DNA of 38,245 nt from Lachnospiraceae bacterium (GTDB lineage Bacteria > Bacillota > Clostridia > Lachnospirales > Lachnospiraceae), in assembly GCA_900770225.1 (NCBI GenBank), contig CAAGJU010000203.1, forward strand, positions 1 through 38,245. Reading direction: 5' to 3'. Each line of letters starts with the position of its first letter. Position 1 is the first letter of the stretch. Below, in pieces: positions 1-7,535 of the stretch. Made by a program: the position numbers and the translations under genes. The notes beneath the pieces are model-generated. The model searched no databases and was not told the origin of the DNA. It saw nothing but the letters and a program-made list of their open reading frames with translations.

Positions 1-217
1 AAGCATTTCTGCTTGAACGGTTGTCACCCGGGCCGCAGCTAGCGTGCTCACTCACGACGAAAAACGTACAATGTTCGCCGGTCATCTGTGGAAGCTGTAA
101 AGTGGCTGACCGGATTTACAGAGGGTTGGCGCAGTTTTTGCATTGACACAGGGACTTATGCAGACGAAGCATCACTTCCTGCATGTGGGTTTAACCTGTA
201 AACAGTGAAAGTAATAA
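1..217. other. non-coding stretch upstream of ybaB
   Basis: No convincing gene is visible. The third frame is open from the window edge to about 143 but the peptide resembles no family I recognise and has no start. A hairpin is visible at 78-113, with arms CCGGTCA and TGACCGG. A TTGACA hexamer at 143-148 has no good -10 partner. In many Firmicutes dnaX precedes ybaB-recR; its end is not visible here, so either it lies further upstream or the linkage is broken. Confidence 0.4.
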
Positions 218-238
218 ATGAAAGCGGAGGTTAAGAAC

Positions 239-577
239 ATGGCACGCAGAAATCAGTTCCAGGGGATTCCCGGAAGCGCAAACAATATGATGAAACAGGC
301 ACAGCGTCTTCAGCGGCAGATGGAGGAGCAGCAGAAGGAGCTGGAGGAGAAGGAGTTTACCGCGGCAGCGGGCGGCGGCGCAGTGGAGATTACGGTCAGC
401 GGCAGGCGCCAGCTGACAGGCGTAAAGATCGATCCGGAAGCGGTAGATCCCGATGATGTGGAGATGCTGCAGGATATGATCATTGCCGCAGCAAATGAGG
501 CACTGAAAAAAGTAGATGATGCACAGGCAGCCAATATGAGCAAAATGACCGGCGGGCTGGGAGGCTTTCCCTTCTGA
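239..577 (+). CDS. ybaB: YbaB/EbfC-family nucleoid-associated protein
   Basis: This 112-residue protein belongs to the YbaB/EbfC DNA-binding family, small dimeric proteins that coat DNA and are nearly always encoded beside recR. The N-terminal half is a charged helix rich in Gln, Glu and Lys (about residues 12-42), followed by a Gly/Ala turn and the beta strands of the family (EITVSGRRQLTGVKIDPEAV), then a second helix and a Met/Gly-rich tail. I place the start at 239 because GCGGAGG sits 8-14 bases upstream; an in-frame ATG at 218 lies before that ribosome binding site. The stop codon overlaps the recR start by one base (TGATG), so the two are translationally coupled. Family assignment is secure; the exact role in this organism is inferred from the recombination-gene context. 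Confidence 0.93.
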   Translation: MARRNQFQGIPGSANNMMKQAQRLQRQMEEQQKELEEKEFTAAAGGGAVEITVSGRRQLTGVKIDPEAVDPDDVEMLQDMIIAAANEALKKVDDAQAANMSKMTGGLGGFPF

Positions 578-1173
578 TGGAGTATTACAGCAGTCATATC
601 AGCAAGCTGATCGAACAGCTGGGACGACTTCCCGGCGTCGGCCCCAAATCGGCACAGCGGCTTGCTTTTCACATTATCTCCATGCCAAAGGATCAGGTGA
701 AGGAGCTCGCGGATTCCATTACGGATGCAAGGGAGAACGTACGATACTGCAAGATCTGCGGAACGCTGACGGATCAGGAGATCTGCCCGATCTGTGCGGA
801 TCCCGGCCGGGATCATACGCAGATCATGGTTGTCGAAAATTCGCGTGATCTGGCGGCGTACGAGAAGACGCAGAAATATAAAGGCGTGTACCACGTGCTG
901 CAGGGATGCATTTCACCGATGCTCGGCGTGGGACCGGACGACATCCGGCTGAAGGAGCTGATGCAGCGGCTTCAGGGAGAAGTCAGCGAGGTTATCATTG
1001 CGACGAATTCTTCACTCGAGGGAGAGACGACAGCCATGTATATCAGCAAGCTGGTCCGTCCGACAGGCATTAAGGTGACGAGAATCGCCAGTGGCGTTCC
1101 CGTCGGCGGCGACCTGGAATACATCGACGAAGTGACGTTGCTGCGTGCCCTGGAGGGAAGGACAGAACTCTGA
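577..1173 (+). CDS. recR: recombination protein RecR
   Basis: RecR works with RecF and RecO to load RecA on gapped DNA. The 198-residue length is typical. The order of parts is right: an N-terminal helix-hairpin-helix (LPGVGPKSAQRLAFH, residues 18-32), a four-cysteine zinc finger (C58, C61, C70, C73), a Toprim domain from about residue 80 with the acidic VVE and EGE motifs, and the C-terminal Walker-B-like tail. The start overlaps the ybaB stop, and a DUF5711-like gene follows after about 20 bases, so the three are probably co-transcribed. Confidence 0.97.
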   Translation: MEYYSSHISKLIEQLGRLPGVGPKSAQRLAFHIISMPKDQVKELADSITDARENVRYCKICGTLTDQEICPICADPGRDHTQIMVVENSRDLAAYEKTQKYKGVYHVLQGCISPMLGVGPDDIRLKELMQRLQGEVSEVIIATNSSLEGETTAMYISKLVRPTGIKVTRIASGVPVGGDLEYIDEVTLLRALEGRTEL

Positions 1174-1192
1174 CAGGAAAAATAATCGGCGT

Positions 1193-2731
1193 ATGGATGA
1201 TGAAATAAAAACCGAAGAACTGAATAAACAGTCTGAGCCTTCTGACCCGGATGAAAATCCGGCAATGAGCACTGCGGACGGGCACGAATCTGATGTAGCC
1301 CATTCCGAGGAGACAGATCATGTATCCGACGGAAGGCAGACGGTCACTGCGGGAGAGTCACAGGAAGGCCGGGAACAGATTCCGGCAGATGAGCGCGCAT
1401 CCGGAAAGGATAAAAATGATCATCTGACAGCTGAAGAAGATGATGGTGATGATGACCTGACGTTTGACGATGAGCCGGAGAATCTGCGCGACACCGGATG
1501 GCTGTCAAAGATCATCCGGCGGGCCGACCGTTCAGACAAAAGGGAAAAACGGAAAAGGAACACAGAGCTCTCGTCAGTCCGTCTGCACACACCGGAGGAG
1601 AATGAGGCTGATAAGCAGAGGTTCCTGAAGCTTCCGGCACACCTTCTTTCCTATCTGCTGATCGTGGGCGCTGTGCTGCTGATCGTCTTTCTCATTTCGT
1701 TTATTTCCGGACACTGGCAGTACCGGAATTACCACGTGATCAGTTCCCGAACGCAGGAAGCGACGGTATCCGCCAAATACGCCAACGTGGATGGTGCTAT
1801 CCTCCGGTACAGTACTGACGGAGCATCGCTTCTGGACAGCAGCGGAGAGGTCCTCTGGGATGTCAGTTACGATATGGAAAGCCCGGATATCGCAATCCGT
1901 GGAAATACCATTGCCATTTATGATACCGCCGGATCGAATATTGTGGTCTGTGACCGCACAGGACAGATCGGATCGGCGAACGCCAGCTATCCGATTAAGA
2001 AGGCAGAGGTGAGTTCGGCCGGCAATGTGGCGGCCATTGAGGAAGACGGTGCCACCACTTATATAGAGTACTATGCCGTGAGCGGTACGCAGATCGCAGA
2101 GATCAAGACTTCCATAGACAATCCCGGCTATCCTCTGGATCTGGCACTGTCGGAGGATGGACAGCTGATTTCCGTCTCTTATCTCACCTACAAAGGCGGG
2201 ACGCAGAAGGATGTGATCGATGTGTACAGCTTCGGAGCGGCGGGACAGGATCAGATGGATAACAGGATCGGTGAGTTCTCCTATACGGACCGCATCATTC
2301 CGGATCTTGTCTATCTGCAGGGATCGACGCTGGCGGCATTTTTTGACGGCGGATTTCTTGTTCTGAACGGTGCCAATGTCCCCGAGGAAACGAGAGCCGT
2401 ACAGATCGATGACCAGATTGCGAGCGTCTTCAGCGACAGTGCGCACATCGGCGTGATCACCGGAACGGGCAGCACGCACCGGCTTCTGGTTTACACAGCA
2501 GAAGGAAGAAAAATTACAGACAAGACGTTTGAATACGCCTATACGGACATGGATTATGCCGCCGGAGAAGTTACATTATATAATAACAACAACTTCGCCG
2601 TGTATAATCTGAGCGGCATCTGTAAATTTAACGGAAGCTATACAGGAACGATCACAGATATTTTTGCCATCGGGCGTTACCGCTACGGCGTCGTAAAGGA
2701 TGCGGGTATCGACCAGATTCAGCTGGGTTAA
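1193..2731 (+). CDS. DUF5711-like single-pass membrane protein
   Basis: A 512-residue protein with three parts: a very acidic, Asp/Glu/Ser-rich cytoplasmic N-terminus (about residues 1-120), one hydrophobic segment (about 151-173, LLSYLLIVGAVLLIVF), and a roughly 330-residue extracellular domain of short beta-strand repeats. The outer part repeatedly shows a pattern of a beta strand, a turn with D-G or S-G, and another strand, as in a beta-propeller. I recall DUF5711 proteins of this architecture downstream of recR in Lachnospiraceae, but the family name should be confirmed by a profile search. I place the start at ATG 1193; the reading frame is open further upstream inside recR, but the peptide from 1193 gives the natural acidic N-terminus. 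It probably shares the ybaB-recR transcript. Function is unknown; a surface sensor or envelope scaffold is only a guess. Confidence 0.7.
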   Translation: MDDEIKTEELNKQSEPSDPDENPAMSTADGHESDVAHSEETDHVSDGRQTVTAGESQEGREQIPADERASGKDKNDHLTAEEDDGDDDLTFDDEPENLRDTGWLSKIIRRADRSDKREKRKRNTELSSVRLHTPEENEADKQRFLKLPAHLLSYLLIVGAVLLIVFLISFISGHWQYRNYHVISSRTQEATVSAKYANVDGAILRYSTDGASLLDSSGEVLWDVSYDMESPDIAIRGNTIAIYDTAGSNIVVCDRTGQIGSANASYPIKKAEVSSAGNVAAIEEDGATTYIEYYAVSGTQIAEIKTSIDNPGYPLDLALSEDGQLISVSYLTYKGGTQKDVIDVYSFGAAGQDQMDNRIGEFSYTDRIIPDLVYLQGSTLAAFFDGGFLVLNGANVPEETRAVQIDDQIASVFSDSAHIGVITGTGSTHRLLVYTAEGRKITDKTFEYAYTDMDYAAGEVTLYNNNNFAVYNLSGICKFNGSYTGTITDIFAIGRYRYGVVKDAGIDQIQLG

Positions 2732-2751
2732 AGGCAGCTGTCGGAATGAAA

Positions 2752-2797
2752 ACCGCAGAAAACAGCCTGAAATGTGGCTTCAGAGTTGAATCTGCGG
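2752..2797 (+). terminator. hairpin downstream of the recR operon
   Basis: The arms CCGCAGA (2752-2758) and TCTGCGG (2791-2797) enclose a second stem, CTGAA and TTCAG. There is no T tract after it, so it is a stable hairpin at the operon end rather than a clear intrinsic terminator. Confidence 0.35.
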
Positions 2798-2806
2798 GAA
2801 TCTTGC

Positions 2807-2835
2807 TTGACTCGCTGACAGCACGATGGTATAGT
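2807..2835 (+). promoter_or_regulatory. sigma-A-type promoter of tig
   Basis: TTGACT at 2807-2812 and TATAGT at 2830-2835 are 17 bases apart, close to the housekeeping consensus. Transcription would begin near 2842, giving an untranslated leader of roughly 130 bases before tig. Confidence 0.75.
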
Positions 2836-2922
2836 TTATGGCAGTTCGCTGACGGCAGGAGTATAGCTGTGCACGGGCGGAGACGCTCTGCCGGCCGTTT
2901 GCCGTTATGCAGAAAGTTTGTG

Positions 2923-2938
2923 GCGCCCATCAGGGCGC
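2923..2938 (+). promoter_or_regulatory. GC-rich hairpin in the tig leader
   Basis: GCGCCC (2923-2928) and GGGCGC (2933-2938) form a six-pair stem with loop ATCA, about 20 bases before the tig ribosome binding site. There is no T run, so a role in mRNA stability or translation is more likely than termination. Confidence 0.4.
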
Positions 2939-2975
2939 GTTAGTTTAACAGAGTTAGATGGAGGATATTACGATC

Positions 2976-4319
2976 ATGAGTGTCAGCGTTGAAAATCTGG
3001 AAAATAATATGGCCAAGTTAACCATTGAGGTTCCCGCAGAGGATTTCGAGAAGGCCGTGCAGAGAGTGTACCTCCGTCAGAAGAAAAATATTACCCTGCC
3101 CGGTTTCCGCAAGGGAAAAGCACCGAGAAATCTGATCGAGAAGATGTACGGTGAGGGAATTTTCTTTGAGGATGCTGCCAATGATCTCCTTCCGGGTGCG
3201 TACAGCAACGGAGCAAAGGAGAGCGGTCTGGATATCGTATCCACACCGGAGATCGAGGTTACGCAGATCGGAAAAGGCAAGGCTTTTATTTTTACGGCGG
3301 AAGTAGCAGTTAAGCCGGATGTCGAGCTCGGACAGTACAAGGGTGTGGAAGTTCCGAAGACGGATACCACCGTTACGGACAAGGACGTTGAGGACAGACT
3401 GGAGCAGGAGCAGAAGAAGAACAGCCGTACCATCACACTGGAAGGTGATGATGCAGCTGCGAAGGATGATACCCTTACTCTTGATTACGAGGGAAAAATT
3501 GACGGTGAGGCTTTTGAGGGCGGCACCGCAAAGGATCAGAAGCTGAAACTCGGATCCAACACCTTTATCCCGGGCTTTGAGGATCAGCTGATCGGCGTTA
3601 AGACCGGTGAGACAAAAGAAGTAACCGTTACCTTCCCTGAGGACTATCATGCAGAGGATCTGAAGGGCAAGGAGGCTGTCTTCACCTGCACGATCCATAA
3701 GATCGAGAGAACCGAACTTCCGGAGATCGATGATGAGTTTGCTTCTGATGCAGGCTTTGATTCCCTGGATGATTACAAGGCTGACCTGAGAAAGCAGCTG
3801 CAGGATGAGAAAGACAAGGCTGCTGAGCAGGCTAAGAAGGACAATGGTGTATCCAAGGCTGCTGAGAACGCAAAGATGGATATTCCGGAAGCCATGCTCA
3901 ATACCCGCGCAGATGAGATGATCGATAACTTTGCGAGAAGACTGCAGAGCCAGGGCATGAGCTTCGATCAGTACATGAAGTACACCGGCGCTGACCGCAA
4001 GAGCATGCGCGAGCAGGTAAAGCCACAGGCCAAGATCCAGATCCGCAACGAGCTGGTACTGGAGAAGGTTGCTGAGGCTGAGAATATTGAGGTCTCCGAT
4101 GAGGAAGTGGATGAGGAGATCGCCAATATGGCCAAAGCCTACAATATGTCCGCTGAAGACTTCGGCAAGATGATCGGCGATGATCAGAAGAAGCTGATCC
4201 GCGAGGATCTGAAGGTTCAGAAGGCTGCTGATCTGATCGGTTCCAATGCTGTAGAGGTTGAGAAACCGGCAGAGGACGAGAAGGCAGAAGAGACTGAAAA
4301 GAAGGACGACGCAGAATAA
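2976..4319 (+). CDS. tig: trigger factor, ribosome-bound chaperone and prolyl isomerase
   Basis: Trigger factor docks at the ribosomal exit tunnel and shields nascent chains. The 447-residue protein has the N-terminal ribosome-binding domain with the signature GFRKGKAPR (about residues 44-52), a middle FKBP-type isomerase domain (about 150-245) and the helical C-terminal substrate cradle, ending in a Glu/Lys-rich tail. I choose ATG 2976 because ATGGAGG lies 11 bases upstream; an in-frame ATG at 2958 overlaps that ribosome binding site. It heads the classic tig-clpP-clpX cluster and is preceded by its own promoter. The family call is certain. Confidence 0.96.
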   Translation: MSVSVENLENNMAKLTIEVPAEDFEKAVQRVYLRQKKNITLPGFRKGKAPRNLIEKMYGEGIFFEDAANDLLPGAYSNGAKESGLDIVSTPEIEVTQIGKGKAFIFTAEVAVKPDVELGQYKGVEVPKTDTTVTDKDVEDRLEQEQKKNSRTITLEGDDAAAKDDTLTLDYEGKIDGEAFEGGTAKDQKLKLGSNTFIPGFEDQLIGVKTGETKEVTVTFPEDYHAEDLKGKEAVFTCTIHKIERTELPEIDDEFASDAGFDSLDDYKADLRKQLQDEKDKAAEQAKKDNGVSKAAENAKMDIPEAMLNTRADEMIDNFARRLQSQGMSFDQYMKYTGADRKSMREQVKPQAKIQIRNELVLEKVAEAENIEVSDEEVDEEIANMAKAYNMSAEDFGKMIGDDQKKLIREDLKVQKAADLIGSNAVEVEKPAEDEKAEETEKKDDAE

Positions 4320-4358
4320 TCTGCTGAGAAATAACTGACGGCTGGAAAGGAGCAGCAT

Positions 4359-4946
4359 ATGGCTTTGATTCCTTACGTAATCGAACAGACCGGACGCGGA
4401 GAGAGAAGCTACGATATTTACTCCCGGCTGCTGAAGGACAGGATCATTTTTCTCGGTGAGGAAGTCACGGATGATTCAGCCAATGTCATTGTAGCCGAGA
4501 TGCTTTTCCTTGAAGCGGAAGATCCTGAGAAGGATATTCATCTGTATATCAACAGCCCGGGCGGTTCAGTATCCGCCGGTATGGCAATTTATGACACGAT
4601 GCAGTACATCAAGTGCGACGTTTCCACGATCTGCCTTGGCATGGCTGCGAGCATGGGCGCTTTTCTCCTGGCAGGAGGAACAAAGGGAAAACGTCTCTCC
4701 CTTCCGAATGCGGAGATCATGATCCATCAGCCATCAGGCGGCGCGAAGGGCAAGGCAACCGATATTGAGATCGTTGCCGAGCAGATCCTGAAGATCAAGA
4801 AGCGCATGAACCGCATTCTCGCGGAGAATACGGGACAGCCGCTTGAAAAGGTGGAGCACGATACGGAACTCGATAATTACATGACAGCAGAAGAAGCTCT
4901 GAAGTACGGACTGGTTGACAAGGTCATCGAGAACAGAGAAGGCTGA
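4359..4946 (+). CDS. clpP: ATP-dependent Clp protease proteolytic subunit
   Basis: ClpP is the barrel-shaped serine protease that degrades proteins unfolded by ClpX or ClpC. The catalytic triad is complete: S98 in GMAASMG, H123 in MIHQPSGG and D172 in LDNY. The 195-residue length is standard, and the short N-terminus before VIEQTGRGERSYDIYSRL is typical of Firmicutes. AAAGGAG lies just upstream of the start. It sits 40 bases after tig but is separated from clpX by about 330 bases holding a hairpin and a dispersed palindromic element, an unusual gap for this pair. Two ClpX-type partners are encoded in the window (5278 and 19161). Confidence 0.97.
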   Translation: MALIPYVIEQTGRGERSYDIYSRLLKDRIIFLGEEVTDDSANVIVAEMLFLEAEDPEKDIHLYINSPGGSVSAGMAIYDTMQYIKCDVSTICLGMAASMGAFLLAGGTKGKRLSLPNAEIMIHQPSGGAKGKATDIEIVAEQILKIKKRMNRILAENTGQPLEKVEHDTELDNYMTAEEALKYGLVDKVIENREG

Positions 4947-4956
4947 TCATGTTTAC

Positions 4957-5010
4957 GCGAAAGGGTGTTGCAGATCTTCCGGCCTGTCCGGAATTGCGAT
5001 GCCCTTTCGC
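4957..5010 (+). terminator. long hairpin after clpP
   Basis: The arms GCGAAAGGG (4957-4965) and CCCTTTCGC (5002-5010) pair perfectly and enclose an inner TCCGG/CCGGA stem. No T tract follows, so it may be a factor-dependent terminator or an mRNA-stabilising 3' end for tig-clpP. Confidence 0.5.
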
Positions 5011-5040
5011 CTTCTGATGTAGTTGCAGTTTATTCGTTGT

Positions 5041-5203
5041 TAGCCACTGTCACACATGGAGACTTCCAGCCTCGACGCGCTTTCGCTTGTCCTCGGCGTA
5101 GCGGTGGTAAGCTCATCCATCGGCTTTGCCTCGGATTCGCCAACCACCGACGCCTGCGGAGGTCTCGGCTTGGGAGTCTCCATGTGTTCCGTGGCTCTGG
5201 CAG
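5041..5203 (-). repeat. dispersed structured palindromic element, subfamily A, copy 1
   Basis: This is one of five complete copies of a repeat family in the window. Read on the minus strand, the outer arms are ACACATGGAGACTCCCA and its near complement. Inside lie a GGCGT/ACGCC stem, GGTGGT/ACCACC, a GC/GC pair, tandem G-A positions, an ATCC/GGAT stem, a GGC-AAA-GCC cap, and a side hairpin GC-GAAA-GC with a GNRA loop. The other copies keep these positions with compensatory changes. It lies in antisense orientation between clpP and clpX. Whether it is transcribed is not visible. Confidence 0.85.
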
Positions 5204-5277
5204 TGTCTGAACTGCACCCTGATGTATAAGTTCGTCGAATGTCGTTTTTGAATGTTTATAATGGGAGACGATTTTTT

Positions 5278-6570
5278 ATGGCAGGAAAAATAAACGATAC
5301 CAAGGTACGCTGCTCCTTCTGCGGCAAGACCGAGGATCAGGTGAGAAAGCTGATCGCCGGTCCGCAGGGCGCGTATATCTGTGATGAATGTATCGGTATC
5401 TGCTCCGAGATCATCGAGGAAGAGTTTCAGGATGTGCCTGCGGATACGGGCGATATCAACCTGATGACACCGGAAGAGATCCATGCATTTCTGGATGACT
5501 ATGTCATCGGCCAGGAAGAGGCGAAGAAGGTTCTTTCCGTAGCTGTTTACAATCACTACAAGAGAATTCTCTATCAGCAGACGACGGATGTGGAGCTTCA
5601 GAAGAGCAATATCCTCATGCTCGGTCCCACGGGTTCGGGCAAAACACTTCTGGCGCAGACACTGGCCCGTATGCTGAATGTACCGTTTGCCATTGCGGAT
5701 GCCACAACGCTGACGGAAGCCGGCTATGTGGGTGAGGATGTGGAGAACATCCTTCTGAAGCTGATCCAGGCGGCGGATTATGATATTGACCGCGCGGAGC
5801 ACGGCATTATTTACATTGATGAGATCGATAAGATCACAAGAAAATCCGAGAATCCTTCCATCACCCGTGATGTGTCCGGTGAGGGTGTACAGCAGGCACT
5901 CCTCAAGATCGTAGAGGGAACGATTGCCAATGTTCCGCCGCAGGGCGGCCGCAAGCATCCGCATCAGGAATTTCTTCAGATCGATACCTCGAATATCCTC
6001 TTTATCTGCGGCGGTGCTTTTGAAGGACTGGAAAAAATCATCGAAACCCGTAAGGACACCAAGAGCCTCGGATTTGACGCGGATCTCGGCGTGCGCAGGA
6101 CAGAGGACATCGGTGCCGTGCTGAAAGAGGTTATGCCGGAGGATCTTGTGAAGTTCGGAATTATCCCCGAGCTTGTCGGCAGACTTCCGATCGTAGTCAC
6201 GCTGAACGGACTGGACAAAGAGGCGCTGGTCAACATCCTGAAGGAGCCCAAGAATTCTCTGGTGAAGCAGTATACCAAGCTGCTGGAGATGGATGGCGTG
6301 ACGCTTACCTTTGACGATGACGCGCTCGGTGCCATGGCCGATGAGGCAGTGAAACGCAAGACAGGTGCCAGAGGACTTCGTTCAATCATGGAATCCACGA
6401 TGATCGACGTGATGTACAAAGTTCCTTCTGACAGTACTATCACAGGCTGCCGTGTCACGAAAGATTCCGTGGAAAACGGCGTGGAACCGGAACTGACACA
6501 TGGTGAACCGAAGGCAGTTCCGAGAAGAGCAAAGAAAGTAAAGGGAGCGCGCACGACACGTCCGGCATGA
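5278..6570 (+). CDS. clpX: ATP-dependent Clp protease ATP-binding subunit ClpX
   Basis: ClpX is the hexameric AAA+ unfoldase that feeds substrates to ClpP. The 430-residue protein shows the N-terminal zinc-binding domain (CSFC and CDEC, about residues 10-40), Walker A GPTGSGKT (116-123), the pore loop GYVG (149-152), Walker B IIYIDEID (about 177-184), the RKH substrate loop (R225-H227), an LGF loop for ClpP docking (264-266, IGF in many species) and the sensor-2 motif TGARGLR. The start at 5278 is set by GGGAGACG upstream. The C-terminal 25 residues are basic and rich in Lys, Arg and Ala. This is the canonical ClpX; compare the divergent paralogue at 19161. Confidence 0.97.
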   Translation: MAGKINDTKVRCSFCGKTEDQVRKLIAGPQGAYICDECIGICSEIIEEEFQDVPADTGDINLMTPEEIHAFLDDYVIGQEEAKKVLSVAVYNHYKRILYQQTTDVELQKSNILMLGPTGSGKTLLAQTLARMLNVPFAIADATTLTEAGYVGEDVENILLKLIQAADYDIDRAEHGIIYIDEIDKITRKSENPSITRDVSGEGVQQALLKIVEGTIANVPPQGGRKHPHQEFLQIDTSNILFICGGAFEGLEKIIETRKDTKSLGFDADLGVRRTEDIGAVLKEVMPEDLVKFGIIPELVGRLPIVVTLNGLDKEALVNILKEPKNSLVKQYTKLLEMDGVTLTFDDDALGAMADEAVKRKTGARGLRSIMESTMIDVMYKVPSDSTITGCRVTKDSVENGVEPELTHGEPKAVPRRAKKVKGARTTRPA

Positions 6571-6575
6571 CAGTT

Positions 6576-6688
6576 AGTATTAAACCTGCCGCTCCGCTGC
6601 TTCGCAGCTTCCGCGTCAGACACGTGCACAGTTTTCTGTGCGTACTCCGTACGCTCAAAAACTGTATCCGTGTTCGACGTTTAATACT
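6576..6688 (+). repeat. 113-bp branched inverted-repeat element after clpX
   Basis: AGTATTAAAC (6576-6585) and GTTTAATACT (6679-6688) are perfect 10-bp terminal inverted repeats. Between them lie a short hairpin GCTGC-TTC-GCAGC and a longer nested palindrome with arms CACG/CGTG, ACAGTTTT/AAAACTGT and CGTAC/GTACG. The whole can fold as a two-branched structure on an outer stem. It does not share sequence with the dispersed elements at 5041, 11409 and elsewhere. It could be a small non-autonomous mobile element or a structured 3' end; I cannot tell which. Confidence 0.55.
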
Positions 6689-6699
6689 GGTACATCCGG

Positions 6700-6742
6700 C
6701 CCGGAGCGGACAGCAAAGACTGCTCCGCCCCGGGTCGTTTTT
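6700..6742 (+). terminator. rho-independent terminator of clpX
   Basis: A GC-rich hairpin (arms CCCGGAGCGG and CTCCGCCCCGGG with small bulges) is followed within three bases by TTTTT at 6738-6742. Confidence 0.8.
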
Positions 6743-6784
6743 ACGCGAACAGAGAGCCGCGTAATTATCTGAGCGAGGTATCAC

Positions 6785-7366
6785 ATGATTATCAAGGAAG
6801 CAACCCTGGCCGTCGTCTGCGGCCCGTCGAGTCGTCTCCCGGAAACAGGACAGGCAGAAGTTGCCTTTGCGGGTAAGTCCAATGTGGGCAAGTCAACGCT
6901 GATCAACACGCTGCTGAACAGAAAGGCTCTTGCACGGACGAGTGCACAGCCCGGTAAAACCCAGACCATTAATTTTTATCAGGTAAACCGGAGCTTTTAT
7001 CTGGTGGATCTCCCAGGCTATGGGTACACAACGGCTGCGGTCTCCGTGAGACAGTCCTGGGGCAGGATGATCGAGCGCTATCTGAAGCGTTCAGACACAC
7101 TGAAAAATGTATTTCTGCTCGTGGATATCCGGCATGAGCCCAATGCCAATGACCGTCAGATGTTCGACTGGATTGTGCAGATGGGTTACCGGCCGATCGT
7201 GATCGCGACCAAGGCAGACAAGATCAACAGAAGCCAGATCAGTAAGCAGGCCGCTGTCTGTCGGAAAGCGCTCGGCATGCAGGAGGATGATCTTCTGATC
7301 CCGTTTTCCGCAAAGTCCAGAGACGGGCGGGACCAGATATGGGAGCAGATCGAGCAGCATCTGTAA
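6785..7366 (+). CDS. engB: ribosome biogenesis GTP-binding protein EngB/YsxC
   Basis: EngB (YsxC, YihA) is an essential GTPase for assembly of the large ribosomal subunit. The 193-residue protein carries all G motifs: G1 GKSNVGKST (about residues 30-38), the switch threonine in GKTQTINFY, G3 DLPGYG and G4 TKAD (about 142-145), then the SAKS-like G5. The start follows GCGAGGT by about 8 bases. It stands alone between the clpX terminator and the ECF genes. In many Firmicutes engB follows clpX or lonA, which matches this order. Confidence 0.95.
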   Translation: MIIKEATLAVVCGPSSRLPETGQAEVAFAGKSNVGKSTLINTLLNRKALARTSAQPGKTQTINFYQVNRSFYLVDLPGYGYTTAAVSVRQSWGRMIERYLKRSDTLKNVFLLVDIRHEPNANDRQMFDWIVQMGYRPIVIATKADKINRSQISKQAAVCRKALGMQEDDLLIPFSAKSRDGRDQIWEQIEQHL

Positions 7367-7535
7367 ATGTCCCGGCAGCACTGCAATCCTTTTTACATGA
7401 AGCAGAAACCGGCAGACAGGTGACTTGTTGACATTTCAGAAAGTGACATCCGATTGGCTGGTATGCGATGGAAACTGGTAAAAGGCGGCGTGCGGATTTA
7501 TCTGGTATGCTGTCAGGCTTTTAGACGGGTGAACT
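7367..7535. other. intergenic gap before ecfA1
   Basis: No gene is seen in these 169 bases. TTGACA at 7428-7433 lacks a -10 box at the usual distance. A TGGTATGC motif occurs at 7460-7467 and again near 7507, and the second could be an extended -10 for the ecf genes, but the evidence is weak. Confidence 0.3.

Noticed and set aside
2761..2800. tRNA-like T-arm sequence near AGAGTTGAATCTG
   Set aside because: No acceptor stem, D-arm or anticodon arm can be placed around it.
2746..2943. 65-codon open frame between the DUF5711 gene and tig
   Set aside because: It runs across the tig promoter and leader hairpin, has no ribosome binding site, and resembles no family.
4965..5210. 81-codon open frame between clpP and clpX
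   Set aside because: It lies across the hairpin and the palindromic repeat. Similar frames inside other repeat copies (for example 11216-11488 and 16859-17056) are by-products of the repeat sequence, and indels between copies do not respect codons.
5257..5262. Perfect TATAAT just before clpX
   Set aside because: It is only 15 bases from the start codon, so a transcript from it would lack the ribosome binding site; no -35 box lies at the right distance.
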